Assembly (NCBI GenBank): GCA_024278015.1
Contig: JAJRUC010000204.1
Coordinates: 1-12,553 of the forward strand
Source: Chloroflexota bacterium
Lineage (GTDB): Bacteria > Chloroflexota > Anaerolineae > 4572-78
DNA: 12,553 nucleotides
Reading direction: 5' to 3'
This document shows, in pieces, positions 1 to 5,635 of this stretch. How positions within the stretch are numbered: position 1 is the stretch's first letter; the number at the start of each line of letters is the position of its first letter. Under the pieces are notes generated by a model. The model was not told the DNA's origin. It saw only the letters and a list, made by a program, of their open reading frames with translations, and did no database searches. The position numbers were made by a program, and so were the translations under genes.

Positions 1-1302
1 GAAGATTTGATGAGCCGCATCTCTTACGCTATGGAACACAAAGACGGTTTGCAAAAAATGCACCGGGCGGTCATCGGTGGCCTGAACCGGCTGGCGGCCC
101 GCGCCGCCAAACAGGCCGGCCTCCGCGCCCGGCGTATTCACGAGGCGGTTTTGGTGGGCAACACCACCATGATTCACATCCTGCTCAAAATCGACCCTTC
201 TGAATTGGGCGTGGTTCCCTTTGCCCTGGCCAACCGGGCGGCAATGGACATTAAAGCCCGCGAGTTGGGGCTGCATCTTCATGCGGGGGCGAATGCCCAC
301 ATTTTGCCCGCCGAAGCGGGCCACGTGGGGGCCGATAACGTGGCCGTCCTCATTGCCGAAACGCCGTACCGGCAGGACAAAATGACCCTGCTTGTGGACA
401 TCGGCACCAACGGCGAAATTGTACTGGGCAATAAAAACCGGCTGTACAGCGCCTCCAGCCCCACCGGGCCGGCCTTCGAGGGGGCGCAAATTACCTTCGG
501 TATGCGGGCCGCGCCCGGCGCCATTGAAAGAGTGCGTATTAACCGCCAAACGCTGGCCCCGCGCTTCAAGGTCATCGGCGATGAACGCTGGTCCGACGCA
601 TGGCAAATCGGCCCGGAGGCCCCCCTGGAGGCCCAACCACAACACCTGCCCGCCGGAATTTGCGGCTCCGGCATCATCGAAGCCGTGGCCGAAATGTATC
701 TGGCCGGCGTTATTTTGCCGGACGGCCGCTTTAATCCGGCCTGCCGAAGCGAATTTGTCATTTGGAACGGGCGCAAAGGAGCCTACGCGCTGGCCTCCGG
801 CGAGCAAACCGCCACCGGCCAACCCATTGTGGTTACGCAAGCCGATGTGCGCAATATTCAACTGGCAAAAGCGGCCCTGTACGCCGGGGCCAGGCTGTTG
901 ATGAACCGGGCCGGCGTCAGCGTTGTGGAACGGATTGCGCTGGCCGGGGCCTTCGGCAGCTATATCAACCCCCAACACGCTATGGTTTTGGGCCTCATTC
1001 CCGATTGCGACCTGGCCCACGTTTCGGCGGTGGGCAACGCCGCCGGCGACGGGGCGCGAATCGCCTTGCTCAACCAGGCCAAACGCGCCGAGGCGCAACG
1101 CATCGCCCGCGACGTGACCTATATCGAAACAGCGGCCCGGCCCGATTTTCAGGAAGAATTTGTGGCGGCCATGCACCTGCCGCACAAGCAGGATGCCTTT
1201 CCGCATTTGCATGATATTTTATCGCAAGCTAAAATTGCCGCGCCTGCGCCCGCCCGCCAACGCCGCAGACGACGGGCAGAACGGATGGCAATCGATAAAT
1301 AA
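1..1302 (+). CDS. ASKHA-domain (DUF4445/COG3894) corrinoid activation protein, 5' partial
   Basis: C-terminal 433 residues of a protein that starts left of the window; the frame is open from base 1 (Glu-Asp-Leu-Met-Ser-Arg). Visible ASKHA signatures are a nucleotide-binding DIGTNGE loop (Asp near residue 133), the block SSPTGPAFEGAQITFGMR, a CGSGIIEAVAEM segment and AGAFGSYINP near the C-terminus. The family uses ATP to drive reduction of inactive Co(II) corrinoid to Co(I). Members are usually about 600-650 residues with an N-terminal 2Fe-2S ferredoxin domain, which would be off-window. No C-terminal CxxCxxC clusters are present, so it is not the RamA 4Fe-4S type. The corrinoid protein it presumably serves starts 37 nt downstream. 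The C-terminus is odd: a PAPA linker leads into five consecutive arginines and a final MAIDK. The family call is confident; the exact partner is inferred. Confidence 0.9.
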   Translation, partial: EDLMSRISYAMEHKDGLQKMHRAVIGGLNRLAARAAKQAGLRARRIHEAVLVGNTTMIHILLKIDPSELGVVPFALANRAAMDIKARELGLHLHAGANAHILPAEAGHVGADNVAVLIAETPYRQDKMTLLVDIGTNGEIVLGNKNRLYSASSPTGPAFEGAQITFGMRAAPGAIERVRINRQTLAPRFKVIGDERWSDAWQIGPEAPLEAQPQHLPAGICGSGIIEAVAEMYLAGVILPDGRFNPACRSEFVIWNGRKGAYALASGEQTATGQPIVVTQADVRNIQLAKAALYAGARLLMNRAGVSVVERIALAGAFGSYINPQHAMVLGLIPDCDLAHVSAVGNAAGDGARIALLNQAKRAEAQRIARDVTYIETAARPDFQEEFVAAMHLPHKQDAFPHLHDILSQAKIAAPAPARQRRRRRAERMAIDK

Positions 1303-1318
1303 ATTTCAGACCCATTAA

Positions 1319-1333
1319 TCCGGATGCCGGAGG
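1319..1333 (+). promoter_or_regulatory. Small hairpin overlapping the corrinoid-protein Shine-Dalgarno
   Basis: TCCGG (1319-1323) and CCGGA (1327-1331) form a perfect 5-bp stem with a 3-nt ATG loop. The 3' arm covers the first three bases of GGAGG (1329-1333), the ribosome binding site 6 nt before the ATG at 1340. Folding would partly hide the site. The stem is short and could be chance. Confidence 0.35.
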
Positions 1334-1339
1334 TACACC

Positions 1340-2026
1340 ATGAATGATGAAGTTAATATCAAAGACATGCCGATTGACGAATTGCTGGAATTGATGCAGG
1401 ATGACCTGTACGACGGCTACGCCGACGAAGTGGTGGCGGAAGTCAACGAGGCCCTTTCTCGCGGCATGACCCCCTACGAGGTTTTGACCCAGGGCCTGGT
1501 GGCCGGCATGGACATTGTCGGCGTTGATTTCAGGGATGGCGTGCTGTTTGTGCCGGAAGTGCTGATGGCCGCCAAAGCCATGAAAGCCGGTATGATAATT
1601 TTGCGCCCCCTGCTGGCCGAAACCGGCGCGCCGAAAGTGGGCACGCTGGTCATCGGCACGGTGAAGGGCGATATTCATGACATCGGCAAAAATCTGGTGG
1701 CGATGATGATGGAAGGCGCCGGCTTCGAGGTTATCAATTTGGGCATTAATAACGATGTGGACAGTTTTATGGGGGCCATTGATGCGCACAATCCCGATAT
1801 CATCGGTATGAGCGCCCTGCTGACTACCACTATGCCCTATATGCGCACCGTGGTTAATACCCTGAAAGAGAAAGGCATCCGCCGGGATTTGATTGTGCTG
1901 GTCGGCGGCGCGCCCGTCAACGATGCCTTTGCCGAAGACATCGGCGCCGACGCCTGTTGCCGCGATGCGGCGGTGGCCGTGGAAACCGCCGAAAAATTAA
2001 TGGCTATCAAACGAGAAAAGGGGTAA
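1340..2026 (+). CDS. Corrinoid protein (MtbC/MttC-type, MetH B12-binding module)
   Basis: A 228-residue methyl-carrier protein of the cobalamin-binding family. Residues about 8-88 form the helical cap of methionine-synthase B12 modules and the rest is a Rossmann-like cobalamin domain. The DxHxxG motif is D111-I-H113-D-I-G116, with H113 the expected lower cobalt ligand; the SxL motif is at S158 and the GG motif at G189-G190. Length matches MtbC/MttC-like proteins (about 210-230). In the family the Co(I) corrinoid accepts a methyl group from one partner enzyme and passes it to another in the cytoplasm. Start ATG 1340 is supported by GGAGG six bases upstream. It lies between its likely reactivator (gene 1) and the homocysteine methyltransferase, whose start is 11 nt after the stop. 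The first 38 residues are very acidic (13 Asp/Glu, one Lys). Substrate specificity cannot be read from this protein. Confidence 0.93.
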   Translation: MNDEVNIKDMPIDELLELMQDDLYDGYADEVVAEVNEALSRGMTPYEVLTQGLVAGMDIVGVDFRDGVLFVPEVLMAAKAMKAGMIILRPLLAETGAPKVGTLVIGTVKGDIHDIGKNLVAMMMEGAGFEVINLGINNDVDSFMGAIDAHNPDIIGMSALLTTTMPYMRTVVNTLKEKGIRRDLIVLVGGAPVNDAFAEDIGADACCRDAAVAVETAEKLMAIKREKG

Positions 2027-2037
2027 AAGAGGCGCGT

Positions 2038-3009
2038 ATGAACAAGTTACAGCAATTGACAGAGACAGAAGGTACGGTTATTCTGGACGGCGGCATGGGC
2101 ACGATGCTCTTTGCCGCCGGGCTGGATTCCGGCAACCCGCCCGAAGAATGGAACGTGTTGCACCCGGAGCGTATCCGGGCCATCCATCAGGGATATATTG
2201 AGGCCGGGGCGCGGGTGATTTTGACCAACTCGTTTGGCGGCACGCGCTTTCGGTTGAAGCTGCACAAGCTGCAAGACCGGGTGGTTGAGTTGAACCGGGC
2301 CGCCGCCCGCATTGCCCGCGCCGCCGCAGACCGGGCCGACCATCTGGTGGTGGTAGCCGGTTCGATGGGGCCGACGGGCGAAATGTTGCAGCCGCTGGGC
2401 GCCATGACCTTCAAGGAAGCCCAGGCCGCCTTCGCTGAACAGGCCGCCGCCCTGGCCGAAGGGGGCGTCGATGTGTTGTGGATTGAAACCATGAGCGACC
2501 TGAATGAAATCAGGGCCGCCGTGGCCGGGGCCAAATCAGCCGGTAATTTGCCCGTGGTGGCAACCATGACCTTCGATACGCATGGCCGCACCATGATGGG
2601 CGTTACCCCGGTGCAGGCTCTGGAAACGCTCGGCGGGCTGGAACTGGCGGCTTTCGGCGGTAATTGCGGCAACGGTCCCGGCGAAATCGAAGGCGTTATC
2701 CACGCCATGCACCAGGCCGAACCCGGCGCCATGCTGGTGGCTAAAGCCAACGCCGGTCTGCCCAAATGGGTGAACAATGTGTTGGCTTACGATGGCACCC
2801 CGGAGGTAATGGCCGATTACGCCGTAAAGGCCCGTCATCTGGGGGCCAAACTCATTGGGGCATGTTGCGGCAGCACCCCGACGCACATCAAGGCTATGGC
2901 TCAGGCCCTGGCCGACCCCAATCGAAAAGTGCTGGTCAATCTGCCCGCCCCGGATTCCGCCTCGGAAGAAAAGTTGTCCCGGCGGCGCTCTCGCCGGCGA
3001 CGGGCCTGA
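2038..3009 (+). CDS. Zinc-type homocysteine S-methyltransferase (MetH module 1 / BHMT-like)
   Basis: A 323-residue TIM-barrel protein of the homocysteine S-methyltransferase family, which transfers a methyl group to homocysteine to give methionine. The N-terminus reads ILDGGMGTML, typical of the family. Three zinc-thiolate cysteines are present: C210 in GGNCGNG and C276-C277 in GACCGST. Start ATG 2038 is chosen because AAGAGG lies 5 nt upstream and the family motif follows about 16 residues later; the frame is open back to an ATG at 1957, but that start would lie deep inside the corrinoid-protein gene. Next to a corrinoid protein and a folate methyltransferase, the methyl donor is plausibly methyl-corrinoid, but homologues are often named betaine-homocysteine methyltransferase and the donor cannot be settled here. 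After an acidic Ser-Glu linker the C-terminus ends RRRSRRRRA, outside the usual fold. Confidence 0.9.
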   Translation: MNKLQQLTETEGTVILDGGMGTMLFAAGLDSGNPPEEWNVLHPERIRAIHQGYIEAGARVILTNSFGGTRFRLKLHKLQDRVVELNRAAARIARAAADRADHLVVVAGSMGPTGEMLQPLGAMTFKEAQAAFAEQAAALAEGGVDVLWIETMSDLNEIRAAVAGAKSAGNLPVVATMTFDTHGRTMMGVTPVQALETLGGLELAAFGGNCGNGPGEIEGVIHAMHQAEPGAMLVAKANAGLPKWVNNVLAYDGTPEVMADYAVKARHLGAKLIGACCGSTPTHIKAMAQALADPNRKVLVNLPAPDSASEEKLSRRRSRRRRA

Positions 3010-3020
3010 CGGCCCGGACA

Positions 3021-3136
3021 ACATACTATCGCAAGGCGTGCGGCCATAATAACTATGGAAATTTAATCGACCCCACCTGTCGCCGGCGGCGACGCCCTCC
3101 CCCTGAAAGGGGGAGGGTGGGGGAGGGGTAGTATGT
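3021..3136. repeat. Nested inverted-repeat element between genes 3 and 4
   Basis: A compact set of inverted repeats in the largest gap of the operon. Outer arms are ACATACTA (3021-3028) and TAGTATGT (3129-3136), perfect over 8 bp and extendable to 10 with one G-T pair. Inside are CCATA/TATGG (3044-3048/3054-3058, 5-nt loop), CCCCACC/GGTGGGG (3071-3077/3116-3122), GTCGCC/GGCGAC (3079-3084/3088-3093, 3-nt loop) and a perfect 10-bp stem CCCTCCCCCT/AGGGGGAGGG (3095-3104/3108-3117) around a GAA loop. The last shares two bases with the CCCCACC pairing. It could be a dispersed palindromic (REP/MITE-like) element or a folded mRNA leader. No T-tract follows, so it is not an intrinsic terminator. Confidence 0.6.
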
Positions 3137-3150
3137 ACAGGAGAACCTGT
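3137..3150 (+). promoter_or_regulatory. Hairpin enclosing the gene 4 Shine-Dalgarno and reaching its TTG start
   Basis: ACAGG (3137-3141) pairs perfectly with CCTGT (3146-3150) around the loop AGAA. The Shine-Dalgarno AGGAGA (3139-3144) lies in the left arm and loop, and the right arm ends on the first T of the TTG start. It directly abuts the outer arm of the 3021-3136 inverted repeat. Folding would limit ribosome access, which suggests translational control; this is inferred from sequence only. Confidence 0.45.
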
Positions 3151-4067
3151 TGGAAACTATCATCAGCTCAAAAACGCAAACAGTTATCATGGGGCCGAAC
3201 CAGCCCTTTACCATTATCGGCGAGCGCATTAACCCCACCGGCAGAAAATTACTGGCCGCCGAAATGGCCGCCGGCGATTTTAGCCGGGTAGAGCGAGACG
3301 CCATTGCCCAGGTGCAGGCCGGGGCGCGTATTCTGGATGTGAACGCCGGCATCCCCCTGGCCGACGAACCGGCCATTATGGCCCAGGCCGTCAAAACCGT
3401 TATGGCCGTCACCGATGTGCCGCTGTCCATCGACTCATCGGTGATTGCCGCCCTGGAAAGCGGCTTGCAAGCCTACGAAGGCAAGGCCCTGGTCAACTCT
3501 GTGACCGGCGAAGATGAACGGCTGGCAGCCGTTTTGCCCCTGATTAAAAAATACGGCGCGGCGGTAGTGGCAATTTCCAACGACGAAACCGGCATTTCCG
3601 AAGACCCGGACGTGCGCTTTGCCGTAGCCAAAAAAATCGTGGAACGGGCTATGGATTACGGCATCCCCAAAGAAGATGTCATCATCGACCCCCTGGTCAT
3701 GCCCATCGGCGCGGTGCGCTACGGGGGGCGGCAGGTCTTTTCAATTTTGCGGCGCGTTCAGGAAGAATTGCAGGTTAATACCGTGTGCGGGGCCAGTAAT
3801 ATTTCCTTCGGCCTGCCCAACCGCCCGGTTCTCAACGCGGCCTTTTTAACGATGGCTATTGTTTCCGGCCTGACTTCCGCCATTACCAACCCCACCGCGC
3901 CGGAGTTGCGGCAGGCTATGCTGGCCGCCGATGTGATGATGGGCAACGATGAAAATTGTCTGGCCTGGATAGACTACGACCGTCGCCGGAAAGCCGCCGC
4001 ACAAGGCGATACGGCCCCGACCGACCGCGAATCGCGTCGCCGCCGGCGCCGGGAGCGCGCCCGGTGA
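3150..4067 (+). CDS. Methyltetrahydrofolate:corrinoid methyltransferase (pterin-binding, AcsE/MtrH-like)
   Basis: A 305-residue pterin-binding TIM barrel (dihydropteroate-synthase-like), the fold of AcsE, MtgA and MetH module 2. The family moves the methyl group between N5-methyltetrahydrofolate and Co(I) corrinoid, in either direction. Signatures are FTIIGERINPTGRK at the N-terminus, D95 in LSIDSS, N116 in VNSVTGE and D180 in DPLVMPIG, plausible pterin-contact positions by family analogy. The TTG start at 3150 is chosen because AGGAGA ends 5 nt upstream; an ATG at 3189 would also leave the core intact. The stop is shared with the next gene in a GTGA overlap. After a flexible Ala/Thr/Pro stretch the last 14 residues contain nine arginines, six of them consecutive, beyond the usual family end. 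The family is sure; the reaction direction is not. Confidence 0.9.
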   Translation: METIISSKTQTVIMGPNQPFTIIGERINPTGRKLLAAEMAAGDFSRVERDAIAQVQAGARILDVNAGIPLADEPAIMAQAVKTVMAVTDVPLSIDSSVIAALESGLQAYEGKALVNSVTGEDERLAAVLPLIKKYGAAVVAISNDETGISEDPDVRFAVAKKIVERAMDYGIPKEDVIIDPLVMPIGAVRYGGRQVFSILRRVQEELQVNTVCGASNISFGLPNRPVLNAAFLTMAIVSGLTSAITNPTAPELRQAMLAADVMMGNDENCLAWIDYDRRRKAAAQGDTAPTDRESRRRRRRERAR

Positions 4068-4660
4068 CAACCGGCTTCATCATTTGCGGGGCGTTGGGCC
4101 GGGAAGTGCAGCAAATTATTAACCGCTATGGCTGGGATGCCGATATTATCGGCGTCTCGGCCATTCATCATTTATTCCCGCAACGCATTGCCCCGGCAGT
4201 AGAAAAACGCATCCTGGCCATGAAGGCCCAATACGCCCGCCTGATTGTGGTCTACGGCGATTGCGGCACGGCGGGCGCGCTGGATGAAACGCTGGCCCGG
4301 TACGGCATTAAGCGGGTGGCCGGGCTGCACTGCTACGAAATGTACGCCGGAAATCTGGTGAATGACCTGATGGCCGAAGAGTTGGGAACCTGGTTTTTAA
4401 CCGATTTTCTGGTTCGGAAATTTGAGGGCACTATTCTGAAAGGCATGGGGCTTGACCGCTTTCCTGAGTTGAAAGCCGATTATTTTCGACATTACAAACG
4501 GATTGTTTATCTGGCCCAAAACCCGGATGAGGCGTTGCAGCAAAAGGCGCAGGAAATTGCCGCCTTTCTGGAACTCCCGCTGGAAATTCGGCGGACGGGC
4601 CTTGATTTGCTGGAACAACAACTACTGACCTTGATGGAGGGGAGCGTCCGGAATTTTTGA
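4064..4660 (+). CDS. DUF1638 family protein
   Basis: A 198-residue protein starting with GTG at 4064, inside the GTGA stop overlap of gene 4, with GGGAG 8 nt upstream (4051-4055). This implies translational coupling. The reading frame is open further upstream, but only across gene 4. Recognisable DUF1638 blocks are GVSAIHHLFPQRI, VVYGDCGT, GLHCYEMYAG, GTWFLTDFL and a KADYFRHYKRIVYL segment. Biochemical function is unknown to me; relatives recur beside corrinoid-dependent methyltransferase genes. C8, C67, H89 and C90 sit in or next to the family blocks and could form a metal or cofactor site, which is inference. No signal peptide or membrane segment is visible, so it is probably cytosolic. It has no arginine tail, unlike genes 1, 3 and 4. 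Confidence 0.85.
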   Translation: MTTGFIICGALGREVQQIINRYGWDADIIGVSAIHHLFPQRIAPAVEKRILAMKAQYARLIVVYGDCGTAGALDETLARYGIKRVAGLHCYEMYAGNLVNDLMAEELGTWFLTDFLVRKFEGTILKGMGLDRFPELKADYFRHYKRIVYLAQNPDEALQQKAQEIAAFLELPLEIRRTGLDLLEQQLLTLMEGSVRNF

Positions 4661-4744
4661 AGAGCGCAGGGGGGAACCGGGGGAACATCCCCCACACTCC
4701 CTGTCCTCCCGAAATGTCGGACACCCCTGATGGAGGGGCAGACA
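4661..4744 (+). other. Intergenic region with short palindromes before the yitT-family gene
   Basis: 84 nt with three small inverted repeats: GGGGG/CCCCC (4679-4683/4689-4693), TGTCC/GGACA (4702-4706/4719-4723) and CCCCT/AGGGG (4724-4728/4734-4738). None is followed by a T-run, so no intrinsic terminator is called. The 11-mer TGATGGAGGGG at 4728-4738 also occurs at 4632-4642 inside the DUF1638 gene. No convincing promoter is seen. Confidence 0.4.
4724..4738 (+). promoter_or_regulatory. Hairpin over the yitT-family Shine-Dalgarno
   Basis: CCCCT (4724-4728) pairs perfectly with AGGGG (4734-4738) around GATGG. The right arm is most of the strong Shine-Dalgarno GGAGGGG (4732-4738), which lies 6 nt before ATG 4745 and decides that start over the ATG at 4730. 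Folding would hide the site. The stem is short and the function inferred. Confidence 0.35.
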
Positions 4745-5635
4745 ATGGCCGGGAGTCTGGTTTTACGTGATTGGCGGGGGATTTTGTGGAATTATGCCCA
4801 GCTAACCCTGGGGGCGGGGTTGCTGATTGTAACCTTCAACCTGTTCATTGCGCCTGCCTCGCTGGCTCCTGGGGGCGTATCGGGCCTGGCGGTTATCATC
4901 AATCACTTTACCGGCTGGTCCAACGGCATAACCATGCTGTTTTTGAATATCCCGTCTATTGCGCTGGGATTCTTTTATTTGGGCCGGTTTCGATTTTTGG
5001 TGCGCACCCTGTACGTGGTTCTGTTGTACAACCTGGGCGTCGATTTGCTCAGCCCGCTTTTTCCGGCGGCGGGGATTTCCGGCGATTTGATGTTGAACGC
5101 CCTGTACGGCGGGGTGTTGGGCGGCCTGGGCACCGGCCTGGTGTATCGAGGGCGGGGCACGGCGGCGGGGTCCGGCATTGTCAGCCGGGTGCTGCAATTA
5201 AAAACCGGCCTGCCCATCAATCAGTTTTACATGATAATTGACGGCAGCATCATCGCTGTTTTCGGCCTGACCTTCGGCTGGGAGAAGGCGCTGTACGCCC
5301 TGATTATGCTGTTTGTTTGGGGGGTGGCTACTGATTATGTACTGGAAGGGCCAAGCGTCATCCGCACGGCCTTTATCGTTACCGACCAGCCGCAAGCAGT
5401 GGCAAACGGCATTTTGCTGCGGCTAAAGATTGGCCTGACCGCCTGGCCGGGGCAAGGCATGTTCACCGAAGCAGACCATGTAGTGCTGTTTTGTACCATC
5501 AGCCGCCCCGATGTGAATACGCTGAAGGAAATTGTGACCGAAATTGACCCTTACGCCTTCCTGGTTATCGGCCAGGGGCATCGAGCGATGGGCGGCAAAG
5601 TAAAGCGGCCTTCACTTAAACAGTCCTCTGCATAG
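4745..5635 (+). CDS. YitT family membrane protein (DUF161 + DUF2179)
   Basis: A 296-residue integral membrane protein. The N-terminal part carries about five to six hydrophobic segments with the glycine-rich block LAPGGVSGLAVI and the segment LYGGVLGGLGTGLVYRGRGTAAGSGIVSR, both typical of YitT/DUF161. From about residue 215 a soluble DUF2179 domain follows (FIVTDQPQAVA, GMFTEADHVVLFCTISR, IDPYAFLVIGQ). Physiological function in the family is not established; roles as transporter or regulator have been suggested. ATG 4745 is preferred over 4730 because GGAGGGG sits 6 nt before it. It lies 84 nt after the DUF1638 gene on the same strand, so it may be the last operon gene or separately transcribed. 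Its last 20 bp, including the stop, overlap the 3' end of the convergent lyase-like gene. Confidence 0.85.
   Translation: MAGSLVLRDWRGILWNYAQLTLGAGLLIVTFNLFIAPASLAPGGVSGLAVIINHFTGWSNGITMLFLNIPSIALGFFYLGRFRFLVRTLYVVLLYNLGVDLLSPLFPAAGISGDLMLNALYGGVLGGLGTGLVYRGRGTAAGSGIVSRVLQLKTGLPINQFYMIIDGSIIAVFGLTFGWEKALYALIMLFVWGVATDYVLEGPSVIRTAFIVTDQPQAVANGILLRLKIGLTAWPGQGMFTEADHVVLFCTISRPDVNTLKEIVTEIDPYAFLVIGQGHRAMGGKVKRPSLKQSSA

Noticed and set aside
1957..2037. Upstream ATG at 1957 as the start of the homocysteine methyltransferase
   Set aside because: It would add 27 low-complexity residues encoded inside the corrinoid-protein gene; ATG 2038 has a ribosome binding site and fits the family N-terminus.
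3095..3117. Perfect 10-bp GC hairpin as an intrinsic terminator
   Set aside because: It is followed by a G-rich stretch rather than a T-run on either strand.
3010..3149. Cobalamin or SAM riboswitch in the gene 3-4 spacer
   Set aside because: I see no B12-box-like sequence or SAM-riboswitch core; the region is made of simple nested hairpins.
1..4660. Pyrrolysine (in-frame TAG) methylamine methyltransferase
   Set aside because: No MttB/MtmB/MtbB-type gene with an internal TAG is present in the window; one could lie upstream, but nothing here shows it.
4679..4693. GGGGG/CCCCC hairpin as the terminator of the corrinoid operon
   Set aside because: The stem is only 5 bp and no T-tract follows.
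4632..4738. Direct repeat TGATGGAGGGG (4632-4642 and 4728-4738) as attachment site or mobile-element footprint
   Set aside because: It is only 11 bp, is explained by a coding segment and a Shine-Dalgarno region, and has no recombinase or inverted repeats around it.
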